Positions 48,017 through 56,166 of a stretch of DNA of 64,000 nt are shown in pieces (the first letter of the stretch is position 1; each line of letters begins with the position of its first letter). The notes under the pieces were generated by a model, which did not search any database, was not told the origin of the DNA, and saw nothing but the letters and a program-made list of their open reading frames with translations. The translations under genes were made by a program, and so were the position numbers. This DNA is from Ruegeria sp. THAF33 (lineage in GTDB: Bacteria > Pseudomonadota > Alphaproteobacteria > Rhodobacterales > Rhodobacteraceae). The stretch is taken from contig NZ_CP045384.1 in the NCBI RefSeq assembly GCF_009363615.1, forward strand, positions 2,168,501 through 2,232,500, written 5' to 3'.

Positions 48017-48481
48017 ATGGCGACGACCCTGAAGATCAACGGCAAGCAACATCAGGTGGATCTGCCTGATGACGTCCCCCTGCTTTGGGTTCTGCGGGAC
48101 GAGGTCGGCCTGACCGGCACCAAGTTCGGCTGCGGCGTGGCCGCATGCGGGGCCTGCACCGTGCATATCGATGGCGAGGCCGTGCGCTCTTGCCAGGTGG
48201 CGCTGTCGGATGTCTGGGGTGACGTGACCACGATCGAAGGGCTCGGCTCGCCGGACGCGCTGGCCACGATCCAACAGGCCTGGATTGATCATCAGGTCGC
48301 GCAGTGCGGATACTGCCAGTCGGGCCAGATCATGCAGGCCGCGGCATTGCTGGCGGAAAACCCGGATCCCACTGACGCAGACATCGACGAGGCGATGCAG
48401 GGCAACCTGTGCCGCTGCGGCACCTATCCCCTTATCCGCGCAGCAATCCATGACGCGGCATCCAAGCTGAAGGAGGCGTAA
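48017..48481 (+). CDS. Molybdenum hydroxylase 2Fe-2S subunit (IorA-like)
   Basis: 154 residues from the ATG at 48017, with ACGAGGTG ahead. Two 2Fe-2S clusters: the plant-ferredoxin type with Cys39, Cys44, Cys47 and Cys59, and the helical C-terminal one with Cys97, Cys100, Cys132 and Cys134 (CGYC, CRC). It is the electron-transfer subunit of the xanthine-oxidase family, here closest in plan to the isoquinoline 1-oxidoreductase/aldehyde oxidoreductase small subunit. Three bases separate it from the catalytic subunit gene. Confidence 0.95.
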   Translation: MATTLKINGKQHQVDLPDDVPLLWVLRDEVGLTGTKFGCGVAACGACTVHIDGEAVRSCQVALSDVWGDVTTIEGLGSPDALATIQQAWIDHQVAQCGYCQSGQIMQAAALLAENPDPTDADIDEAMQGNLCRCGTYPLIRAAIHDAASKLKEA

Positions 48482-48484
48482 GCA

Positions 48485-50725
48485 ATGGCTTCCGTTGGAA
48501 AAATCCTCCGCCGTACGTTCCTGATCGGCTCTGCCGCGATCGTTGGCGGCGTGGCCTTCGGGGCCTATTACGTGACCCGCCCCGCGGCCAACCCCTTGAA
48601 ACCCCGCGAAGGCGAGGCAGCGCTGAACCCGTTTGTGCTGATTGACCAGAACGGCGTCACCTTGTTCGCGCCCCGCGCGGAAATGGGTCAGGGCGTCCGA
48701 ACCACATGGGCCGCGCTGATCGCCGAGGAACTGGATGTCGATCTGGATCAGATCACCGTTCTGCACGGCCCCGCAGCGGCGGCCTATTACAACTCGGCCC
48801 TTGTGGGCGAAGGGTTGCCGAACAAGGGATACGATATCTCGAATTTCCAGCACAATCTGGGCGAGGCACTGGGTGTTCTGGGCAAGACGCTCAGCCTGCA
48901 AGTCACGGGTGGCTCGACCTCGATGAAAGATGGGTTTGACCGGATGCGGCAAGCCGGTGCTTCGGCCCGTGAAACACTCAAACGCGCGGCCGCAAACCGG
49001 TTGGGCGTCGACCCTTCGGATCTGAAAACGGCGTCAGGCCATGTCATTGCCCCCAACGGCGACAAGATCGCCTATTCAATGCTTGCCGAAGATGCCGCCG
49101 GGCTGGAACCCGTTGAGGTGCCGTTGCGAGACCCCTCTGAATGGCGCTATCTGGGCCGAAGCCAACCGCGTCTCGACATGGTTGGCAAGGCGACGGGCAC
49201 CGCTGAATTCGGCGTCGATGTCCGCCTGCCCGGCATGAAATTCGCCAGCGTGCGAATGAACCCCAAACTGGGCGGCGCGATGAACGGCTTTGACGACAGC
49301 GCCGCAAGATCCATGCCCGGGGTTGAGAAGGTCGTCGATCTGGGCACAGGCGTGGCCGTGATCGCAAACAACACATGGTTGGCCAACCAGGCAGTCGAGG
49401 CCATTGACGTCGATTGGGGCGACGCGCCCTATCCGCCGGAAACCGAAGAGATCTTTGCCAGGATCGCCGAGGCGTTTGACGACGCACCGAATTCGACCAT
49501 GCGCGACGACGGCGATGTCAGCGCAAGCCCGGAAAACGCCACTGAAATCACCGCCGAGTATCGCGTACCCTATCTGGCCCATGCAACGATGGAGCCAATG
49601 AATGCCACCGCGCTCTACACGGGAAATGCGTTGGAGCTCTGGTGCGGCAACCAGGCCCCCACACTGATTCAGTTCCGCGTTGCCAACACTGCCGGTCTGG
49701 ATATCGAAGCCGTCCAAATCCACACCACCTATCTGGGCGGCGGGTTTGGTCGCAGGGGCGAACTGGATTTCGGCGAAATCGCTACCAAGGTTGCCATGGC
49801 CATGCCCGGCACACCGGTTCAGACAACCTGGAGCCGCGAAGAGGACATGCGTCACGACTATTTCCGCCCCGGCGCCATCGCCCGGATGCGCGGCGCGGTT
49901 CAGGACGGCAAGGCCGTGCTCATTGACGGGAAGGTCGCGGCCCAATCTCCGACCCAACAGGCGGTCGAGCGCTACACCGGGTTCCCCGGCGGCGGCCCTG
50001 ACAAGGTGCTGGTCGAAGGTTTCTTCAACCAGCCCTACGCGGTACCGAATTACCGCATGAGCGGCCACATTGCTGATTTGGCTGTTCCCGTGGGGTTTTG
50101 GCGCTCGGTCGGCAACAGCCATAACGGCTTTTTTCACGAGACATTCATGGATGAGATGGCTCATGCCGCAAGCCGTGACCCGCTGGAGTTCCGGCTGGAC
50201 CTGATGAAGAACGAACACGCGCCGTCGGCGGGATGTTTGGAAGCCGTGAAGGACATGTCAGGCTGGACGGGTCAAACGACCGAAGGCGTCGGCCGGGGCG
50301 TGGCCTTCACATACAGCTTCGGCACCCCGGTGGCCCAGGTCATCGAAGTGGTCGACGAAGACGGCACCATCCGCATCAGCAAGGCCTGGATTGCCTGCGA
50401 CATGGGGCTGGCGCTGGACCCGGAAAACGTCAAGGCACAGATGTTCGGCGGCATGATGTACGGCCTGTCTGCCGCATGTTTCGGCGAGATCACCTTTGCG
50501 GAAGGCGAAGTCGAGCAGTTCAACTTCCCCGACTATGACGCGATGCGGATGCACACAGCCCCGCAGGTCGAGGTGCGCGTGCTAGAAACCAATCGGCATA
50601 TGGGCGGTGCGGGCGAGCCCGGAACACCGCCTTCGATGCCGGCACTTGGCAATGCGCTATTCGACCTGACGGGTAAGCGCACACGTTCCCTTCCGCTGAT
50701 CAATCAGTTCAACCTATTGATCTGA
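48485..50725 (+). CDS. Molybdenum hydroxylase catalytic subunit with Tat-like leader (IorB-like)
   Basis: 746 residues of the xanthine dehydrogenase/IorB superfamily. It begins MASVGKILRRTFLIG, a twin-arginine-like motif followed by a hydrophobic stretch, so export with the bound partner is likely. Molybdopterin-binding segments LGGGFGRRGELDF and VPVGFWRSVGNSHNGFF, and the catalytic Glu (about residue 711) in GAGEPGTPP. There is no FAD subunit in the operon, as in IorAB enzymes that pass electrons to cytochromes. Substrate unknown: an aldehyde or N-heterocycle is the family norm. A strong terminator follows. Confidence 0.93.
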   Translation: MASVGKILRRTFLIGSAAIVGGVAFGAYYVTRPAANPLKPREGEAALNPFVLIDQNGVTLFAPRAEMGQGVRTTWAALIAEELDVDLDQITVLHGPAAAAYYNSALVGEGLPNKGYDISNFQHNLGEALGVLGKTLSLQVTGGSTSMKDGFDRMRQAGASARETLKRAAANRLGVDPSDLKTASGHVIAPNGDKIAYSMLAEDAAGLEPVEVPLRDPSEWRYLGRSQPRLDMVGKATGTAEFGVDVRLPGMKFASVRMNPKLGGAMNGFDDSAARSMPGVEKVVDLGTGVAVIANNTWLANQAVEAIDVDWGDAPYPPETEEIFARIAEAFDDAPNSTMRDDGDVSASPENATEITAEYRVPYLAHATMEPMNATALYTGNALELWCGNQAPTLIQFRVANTAGLDIEAVQIHTTYLGGGFGRRGELDFGEIATKVAMAMPGTPVQTTWSREEDMRHDYFRPGAIARMRGAVQDGKAVLIDGKVAAQSPTQQAVERYTGFPGGGPDKVLVEGFFNQPYAVPNYRMSGHIADLAVPVGFWRSVGNSHNGFFHETFMDEMAHAASRDPLEFRLDLMKNEHAPSAGCLEAVKDMSGWTGQTTEGVGRGVAFTYSFGTPVAQVIEVVDEDGTIRISKAWIACDMGLALDPENVKAQMFGGMMYGLSAACFGEITFAEGEVEQFNFPDYDAMRMHTAPQVEVRVLETNRHMGGAGEPGTPPSMPALGNALFDLTGKRTRSLPLINQFNLLI

Positions 50726-50733
50726 TCGGTTTG

Positions 50734-50760
50734 GCGCCGCCTTTTGACTTGAGGCGGCGC
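50734..50760 (+). terminator. Rho-independent terminator of the molybdenum hydroxylase operon
   Basis: 8-bp perfect stem GCGCCGCC / GGCGGCGC with an 11-base loop, followed by TTTCCTTTTT, 9 bases past the stop at 50725. It also lies just beyond the 3' end of the minus-strand pseudogene. Confidence 0.85.
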
Positions 50761-50783
50761 TTTCCTTTTTCGCCGCTTGAGGA

Positions 50784-52181
50784 TCAGAAGCTGACAGAAA
50801 GAAAAATGGACGCTTCGGTCGTATCCAGATCATCTTCGAACAAACTCAGATATCCCAGTGTCGCTTCGACAAAAACGGTCTCACTCGCGCGCGCGCACCC
50901 CCACGCGCGAGGCCCAAGTCAAGTCGGTCTGCGATCCAGCGCCAAATCCAACATTTTCACGGTCGAACCAGTAGGTCGCGCTCAGCGTCGCAAACGGAGA
51001 CACGATTGATCGCGAAGTGACAAATGGCCTGCTGATTTCCAACTCAGGTGTTAAGGCGCTGTAACTCGCTGAAGCAACTTCGCCAACTATGTTGACCGGA
51101 ACACCTGCCACAGTGCCGCTCAGATCATAGTCTTCTGCGCTGTAATTGTAATAGTCATAGGCAATCGACGGACGTAACAGGAAATTCCCGGCCTCGTACT
51201 GACCGATCGCCTCCAGATTGGCTCGCCACCGGGTCCGGTCGAAATCGCCACTTAACCCCAGCACGTTCACATCCGTCGAAAACTCGCCGAAGGTCGCCAG
51301 TCCATTCAGCACCCATCTCTCGGACATGCGCCAGGCAAAATAGGGGCCCGCAACAAGCCCTTTAGTGTCTTATCTGAATTGACCCTGAAACCCTTCGACA
51401 TCAAGGTTTTCATATTCAACCTGAAATCCAACGACCAAGTCCGGCCTGACAAGCCTGTCGAACCCCGCCGCAAAATAGTTGTCATTTATGTCGACTTCTT
51501 TGACCCCGCGCGTGTCTTCGATTTCGGTATAGGTGAAATCTGTCCATACATTCCATGTGGACGGCGGCGCGAGATCTCGGCCTTCGGTCAAAGGAGGGCC
51601 CACAATAGGAGCGGTAACAGAGGGATCACATAATGCCGCGTCAAGTTTACCCGTCGCTACGTCAACACACTCAATACCGACAGCTTATGCCCCGTCAGCA
51701 GCACTTTGAGGTCGAGCACGAGGTATAGCGGCCGCAGTTCCGCCTCCAGCAAAACCACCACCAGAGCCACCTGAACCGCCTCCGCCGCCACCTCCACCGG
51801 GCAAGCTCCAGTTTCTCTGTTGGTTTTGCGTATCGATCAGGCAATCTTTGCCATTTGGTGCTCCACCGATTTCGAACAATCGGTGCACTCCACCATTTCC
51901 GTTAGAGACAAAGGGTGAAAAGCTTAGGTGAACGCCTCTGCGAGACTTGTTCCACGTGTCCACCGTTGTGTTGCCTTGCGCGGCTTCCAAACGAAAACCG
52001 CCTTGCTCAGTCGCAGACAACCAATCGGAGGATGCTGAATCACGCGTGCGTCCGATGTAGAGCAACTCACCTAAAGAACCACACTGCTGCGCGTCACTTC
52101 AGCTGCGAAACCGGAAGTTGCTAAAAATGTCACTGCGAGAAACCTAACTGAACACAGTCGCCTTTGGGTTGATCCTTGCAT
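50784..52181 (-). pseudogene. Decayed autotransporter-like outer membrane beta-barrel gene
   Basis: Read from an ATG at 52181, a signal peptide (MQGSTQRRLCSVRFLAV, then FLATSGFAAE) continues for 36 codons to a TAG at 52073. A one-base loss or two-base gain near 52072-52100 moves into the main frame (GELLYIGRTRDSASS). That frame runs through a Gly-rich linker to a TAA at 51687, continues in frame to a TAA at 51372, and continues in frame (AGPYFAWRMSERWVLNG) to a TGA at 50883. A further shift in the CG run at 50886-50896 gives the true-looking C terminus ETVFVEATLGYL ending SVSF, with terminal Phe. So there are two nonsense and two frameshift lesions. The barrel strands and terminal Phe indicate an outer-membrane autotransporter-type protein. 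Passenger function unknown. Confidence 0.85.
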
Positions 52182-52328
52182 ATCTCAATCTCGCACCGTT
52201 TCGTGGCATCGGGGGCAAGCATTCAGACCTGCTGGCGGATAAACAAAGGTATTGGACTCGTCTCATAAACAATTATTCGAATGTTGCGTTTCAGAGACGG
52301 GGAATCGAGGGCAGCCCGCTGGCGCCGG

Positions 52329-53108
52329 TCAAGCAGATTGCCTTAGCCTTGCAGAACGATTTCTAAAATTCCAGTTTCTAACCGCATCGCCGAAGGCTTC
52401 GAACAGGGGGCGCGAGACCGGGTCATTGATCGCATCCCATTCCGGGTGCCATTGAACCGACAAGGTAAAGCCGGGCGCATCCTTGATATAAATCGCCTCG
52501 GGCGTCCCGTCCGGTGCATGGCCATCAATGACCACGCGCTGCCCAATCGTTTTGATGCCCTGACCGTGCAAGGTGTTGGTCATGACCTCGGTTGCGCCGA
52601 ACAGTTTGTGGAAAACGCCGCCGTTTTCCAGTGCCACCACATGACGCAGAGCAAACTTTTCCTCCAAGGTTCCATCGGGCGGCATCCGGTGGTTCATCCG
52701 CCCCGGCAGATCGCGGATCTCGGGATAGAGCGTTCCGCCCATGGCAACGTTAACTTCCTGAAACCCCCGGCAGATGCCCAAAAACGGTTGTCCCCTTTCA
52801 ACGCAGGCGCGAACCAACGGCAGAGTTATGGCGTCGCGTGCCCGGTCGAATTCGCCATGTGCATCGGTTGCAGGTTCCCCGTATTCTTCCGGGTGCACGT
52901 TCGGGCGACCGCCTGTCAGCAGAAAGCCGTCACAGACCTCCAGCAACTCATCTACCGACACGTAACGCGGATCTGCGGGTATCAACAACGGAAGACATCC
53001 TGACACGTTGGCCACGGCATCCGAATTCATCGTTCCCCCAGCATGTGTGGGGTATTGATCGTTCATGAGGTACGAGTTGCCGATGATACCGACGACAGGC
53101 CGAGACAT
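52329..53108 (-). CDS. Class I glutamine amidotransferase-like (gamma-glutamyl-GABA hydrolase type)
   Basis: 259 residues from the ATG at 53108. Nucleophile Cys113 in LGICRGFQE and the His-Glu part of the triad in QWHPEWD near residue 225. DGFLLTGGRPNVHPEEY is the region of PuuD-type gamma-glutamyl-gamma-aminobutyrate hydrolases. No other Puu genes are adjacent. The last ten residues are basic and Ser-rich and differ in character from the rest. Upstream is a 219-base gap (53109-53327) in which I see nothing. Downstream is the remnant-like region before the pseudogene. Confidence 0.88.
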   Translation of the reverse strand: MSRPVVGIIGNSYLMNDQYPTHAGGTMNSDAVANVSGCLPLLIPADPRYVSVDELLEVCDGFLLTGGRPNVHPEEYGEPATDAHGEFDRARDAITLPLVRACVERGQPFLGICRGFQEVNVAMGGTLYPEIRDLPGRMNHRMPPDGTLEEKFALRHVVALENGGVFHKLFGATEVMTNTLHGQGIKTIGQRVVIDGHAPDGTPEAIYIKDAPGFTLSVQWHPEWDAINDPVSRPLFEAFGDAVRNWNFRNRSARLRQSA

Positions 53109-53327
53109 TCCGCTTTCCCTGCTGTTGTTGTGCCTGTCAAGGAAGCTAGCGGCAGCGGATTTAACGTGCAAGAATACACGCCCTGCATGAAAGCGCAGGG
53201 ACGTGTTCGAGGACGCACTGAACGTTCTGGTTTACCCAACTTAATTGGAAAAATTTTCCAACAAACAGCTACGCGGGGGAATAATTTCGCCACTCAGATC
53301 GAGAGACGTATAAATACAACGCTCTCG

Positions 53328-53753
53328 TTAAATCTCACCGATCAGGCCGGCTGCCTCAATTCCCGCCATTGCGGCCAGCGCATCATTGTCTGATGTGTCT
53401 CCGGTAACCCCAACGGCGCCGATCACGGCCCCCTTGCGATCACGCAACAGCACGCCACCCGGAACAGGCACGACCTGACCACCATAGACGCCATTTACAG
53501 AGGCCATGAAATAGGCTTGTGTTTCGGCGCGCTGCATCTGCGCGGTGCCCGCCATTCCCAGCATGACCGACCCATAGGCCTTGCCCTGCGCAATCCCGAA
53601 CCGGCCCGGTGCTGCACCATCCTCGCGCTCGAACGCAATGACATGCCCACCGGCGTCCAGAACCACGACGGAGAGCGGCTTCAACTCCATCTCTCGGCCC
53701 TTTTCCAGGGTTTTTCGGATGATGGTGCGGGCCTTGCGTAGGGAAACTGACAT
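53328..53753 (-). CDS. GlcG/HbpS-family protein
   Basis: 141 residues. The family pattern is VVVLDAGGHVIAFEREDGA, then AQGKAYGSVMLGM, and GGVLLRDRKGAVIGAVGVTGDT at the end. GlcG-type genes are often next to malate synthase G and glycolate genes, as here. HbpS relatives bind heme, but the role of GlcG is unclear. It is downstream of glcB on the same strand, with a hairpin in the 71-base gap. Confidence 0.85.
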   Translation of the reverse strand: MSVSLRKARTIIRKTLEKGREMELKPLSVVVLDAGGHVIAFEREDGAAPGRFGIAQGKAYGSVMLGMAGTAQMQRAETQAYFMASVNGVYGGQVVPVPGGVLLRDRKGAVIGAVGVTGDTSDNDALAAMAGIEAAGLIGEI

Positions 53754-53785
53754 CTGAAGGTCCTCTCGTCAGATTGAAGTTCGAC

Positions 53786-53816
53786 AAAGCCCACAAACGA
53801 TCGGTCTGTGGGCTTT
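53786..53816 (-). terminator. Hairpin between glcB and the GlcG-like gene
   Basis: 10-bp perfect stem AAAGCCCACA / TGTGGGCTTT with an 11-base loop, nine bases past the glcB stop. The long T run lies on the plus-strand side, so on the minus strand it is a weaker terminator and may only attenuate reading into the GlcG-like gene. Confidence 0.6.
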
Positions 53817-53824
53817 TTTCGGTG

Positions 53825-55960
53825 TTATCTTTGGCTGGCTTTCAATTCCAGACGGCGCGCATGTAGGACCGGCTCGGTATAGCCCGAGGGCTGAACCCGG
53901 CCCTTGAACACCAGATCGCATGCGGCCTGAAAGGCGATACCGTCAAATCCCGGCGCCATCGGTATATAATTCGGATCGTCTTCATTCTGGCGATCCACGA
54001 CAGCGGCCATCTTTTGCAGTGCGGCCATAACCTGAGCTTCATCCACGATGCTGTGATGCAGCCAGTTGGCCAGTGCCTGCGACGAAATCCGGCACGTCGC
54101 GCGGTCTTCCATCAGGCCGACATCGTTGATGTCGGGCACCTTGGAACAGCCCACGCCCTGATCGACCCAACGCACGATATAGCCGAGGATACCCTGCGCA
54201 TTGTTTTCAAGTTCACGCGTGATTTCCTCGTCACTCAGATTGCGCCCAGCCAGCAAGGGGATGGTCAACAGATCCTTCAACGTACCACGTGCGCCGCCTG
54301 CGGCCAGCTCGTCCTGACGGGCCAGCACATCGACCTTGTGGTAATGCGTTGCGTGCAGGGTCGCGGCCGTGGGCGACGGCACCCAGGCACATGTCGCTCC
54401 AGCCATCGGGTGGCCGATCTTGGCCTCAAGCATATCGCCCATGCGATCCGGCATGGCCCACATGCCCTTGCCGATCTGCGCCTTGCCCTTCAAGCCACAG
54501 GCCAAACCAATATCGACATTGCGATCTTCATAGGCCGCAATCCATGGCGTATTCTTGATGTCGCCCTTGGGCAGCATCGGACCGGCCTCCATCAAGGTAT
54601 GAATTTCATCGCCTGTCCTGTCCAAGAAACCCGTATTGATAAAGGCGACCCGTGATTTTGCGGCGCGAATGCACTCTTTGAGGTTGACCGAGGTGCGGCG
54701 TTCCTCATCCATGATGCCCAGTTTCACCGTGTTGCGCGGCAGGCCCAGAATGTCTTCGACCATGTCGAATATCTCGACCGAGAACGCGACTTCCTCGGGT
54801 CCGTGCATCTTGGGCTTCACCACATAGACAGAGCCCTCGACAGAATTGCCCCCGTCTTGCTTCAGGTCGTGCATGGCGATCAGGGTGGTGCACAGAGCAT
54901 CCATAAGGCCTTCGCCGATCTCGCGCCCTTCTGCGTCAAGCACGGCCGGGTTGGTCATCAGGTGACCCACGTTGCGCACCAGCATCAGTGACCGGCCTTT
55001 CAGCTTGGCCTGATCACCCGACGGAGTGGTAAAGCTCAGGTCCTCGGCCAGTTTTCGAGTGAACGTGGTGCCGCCCTTGGTGACTTCTTCGGTCAGGTCG
55101 CCTTTCATGAGGCCCAACCAGTTGCCATAGGCCACGACCTTGTCGGCAGCATCGACGCAGGCAACCGAGTCTTCGCAATCCATGATGGTGGACAGCGCGG
55201 CTTCCAACCGGACATCTGCGATGCCCGCAGGATCGGTCGCACCTATGTTACTTGTGGGGTCGATCATGATCTGGATGTGCAGACCGTTGTTTTTCAACAG
55301 CACAAAGTCGGGCCTGTCCGCCGAACCGCCAAACCCGGCAAATTGGGCGGGATCGCCCAGCGCAGGGGTCAGCGCACCGTCGGTGATACCCAATTCGGTG
55401 ACATCCGCCCATGATCCCGACGCCAGAGGCACGGCATCATCCAGAAACGCCTTGGCCCATGCGATCACCTGCGCGCCGCGCGCCGCATCATAGCCACCGC
55501 TTGCCGGCAGATCCCCCATTGCATCCGTTCCGTACAGCGCATCATAAAGGCTGCCCCAGCGCGCGTTGGCCGCGTTCAGGGCAAAGCGTGCATTGGTAAT
55601 CGGAACAACCAGTTGCGGGCCCGGGGTCAGGGCGATCTCGGGGTCGACATTGGCCGTTTCAATCTGGAACTCGTCGCCTTCTTCGACCAGATACCCGATC
55701 TCTTTCAGGAAAGCCTCATATTCAGCGGCATCGGTGTTCTGCCCCTTTCGTGACATGTGCCACCCATCAATGCGGCTTTGGATCTCGGCCCGTTTGGCCA
55801 GCAGCTCACGGTTTTTCGGCCCCAGTTCGTTCACCATCCGCGCCATGCCGGCCCAGAACTTCTGCGAAGAGACGCCCGTGCCCGGCAGCGCCTGCGTCTC
55901 GATGAACTCAGCCAAAACCGGATCGATCTGCAGTCCGCTCAGGGTCTGTCTGTCCGTCAT
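53825..55960 (-). CDS. glcB: Malate synthase G
   Basis: 711 residues, the usual length of the G isoform. It condenses glyoxylate and acetyl-CoA to malate, in glyoxylate/glycolate use. Characteristic segments are [23 protein letters not shown] read in parts, the [13 protein letters not shown] and [12 protein letters not shown] motifs, and the active-site region [20 protein letters not shown] GlcG-like gene follows. It is divergent from pepN. Confidence 0.97.
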   Translation of the reverse strand: MTDRQTLSGLQIDPVLAEFIETQALPGTGVSSQKFWAGMARMVNELGPKNRELLAKRAEIQSRIDGWHMSRKGQNTDAAEYEAFLKEIGYLVEEGDEFQIETANVDPEIALTPGPQLVVPITNARFALNAANARWGSLYDALYGTDAMGDLPASGGYDAARGAQVIAWAKAFLDDAVPLASGSWADVTELGITDGALTPALGDPAQFAGFGGSADRPDFVLLKNNGLHIQIMIDPTSNIGATDPAGIADVRLEAALSTIMDCEDSVACVDAADKVVAYGNWLGLMKGDLTEEVTKGGTTFTRKLAEDLSFTTPSGDQAKLKGRSLMLVRNVGHLMTNPAVLDAEGREIGEGLMDALCTTLIAMHDLKQDGGNSVEGSVYVVKPKMHGPEEVAFSVEIFDMVEDILGLPRNTVKLGIMDEERRTSVNLKECIRAAKSRVAFINTGFLDRTGDEIHTLMEAGPMLPKGDIKNTPWIAAYEDRNVDIGLACGLKGKAQIGKGMWAMPDRMGDMLEAKIGHPMAGATCAWVPSPTAATLHATHYHKVDVLARQDELAAGGARGTLKDLLTIPLLAGRNLSDEEITRELENNAQGILGYIVRWVDQGVGCSKVPDINDVGLMEDRATCRISSQALANWLHHSIVDEAQVMAALQKMAAVVDRQNEDDPNYIPMAPGFDGIAFQAACDLVFKGRVQPSGYTEPVLHARRLELKASQR

Positions 55961-56166
55961 ATTCCTGCTCTCCTGCGATTGTGCGCCATTGTATGCACTG
56001 TGACTTAGGCGGAAAGTTTCCGATAGGCAACTTTCATCCCGTCATTTGGGGCTTTCGCTTCGGCTTGAAGCTGTTTCAAAAACCTCAAGGCAATGGCGGG
56101 GCCGGTTGCAGCGCCGGAACGAAGCCCCTAACGTCGCGCCAGTCCCGAACAGATACGAGGCCCAAG

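Noticed and set aside
51370..51687. TAA codons in the beta-barrel gene as programmed readthrough or recoding
   Set aside because: Two separate stops plus two frameshifts in the same gene fit decay. There is no conserved element around them that suggests recoding.
52169..52366. 65-codon plus-strand frame
   Set aside because: No ribosome site, overlaps the pseudogene start and the PuuD-like gene end, and has no recognisable feature.
55981..56166. 62-residue N-terminal extension of PepN
   Set aside because: The added sequence has no similarity in character to M1 peptidases, and the family N terminus starts at the ATG at 56167.
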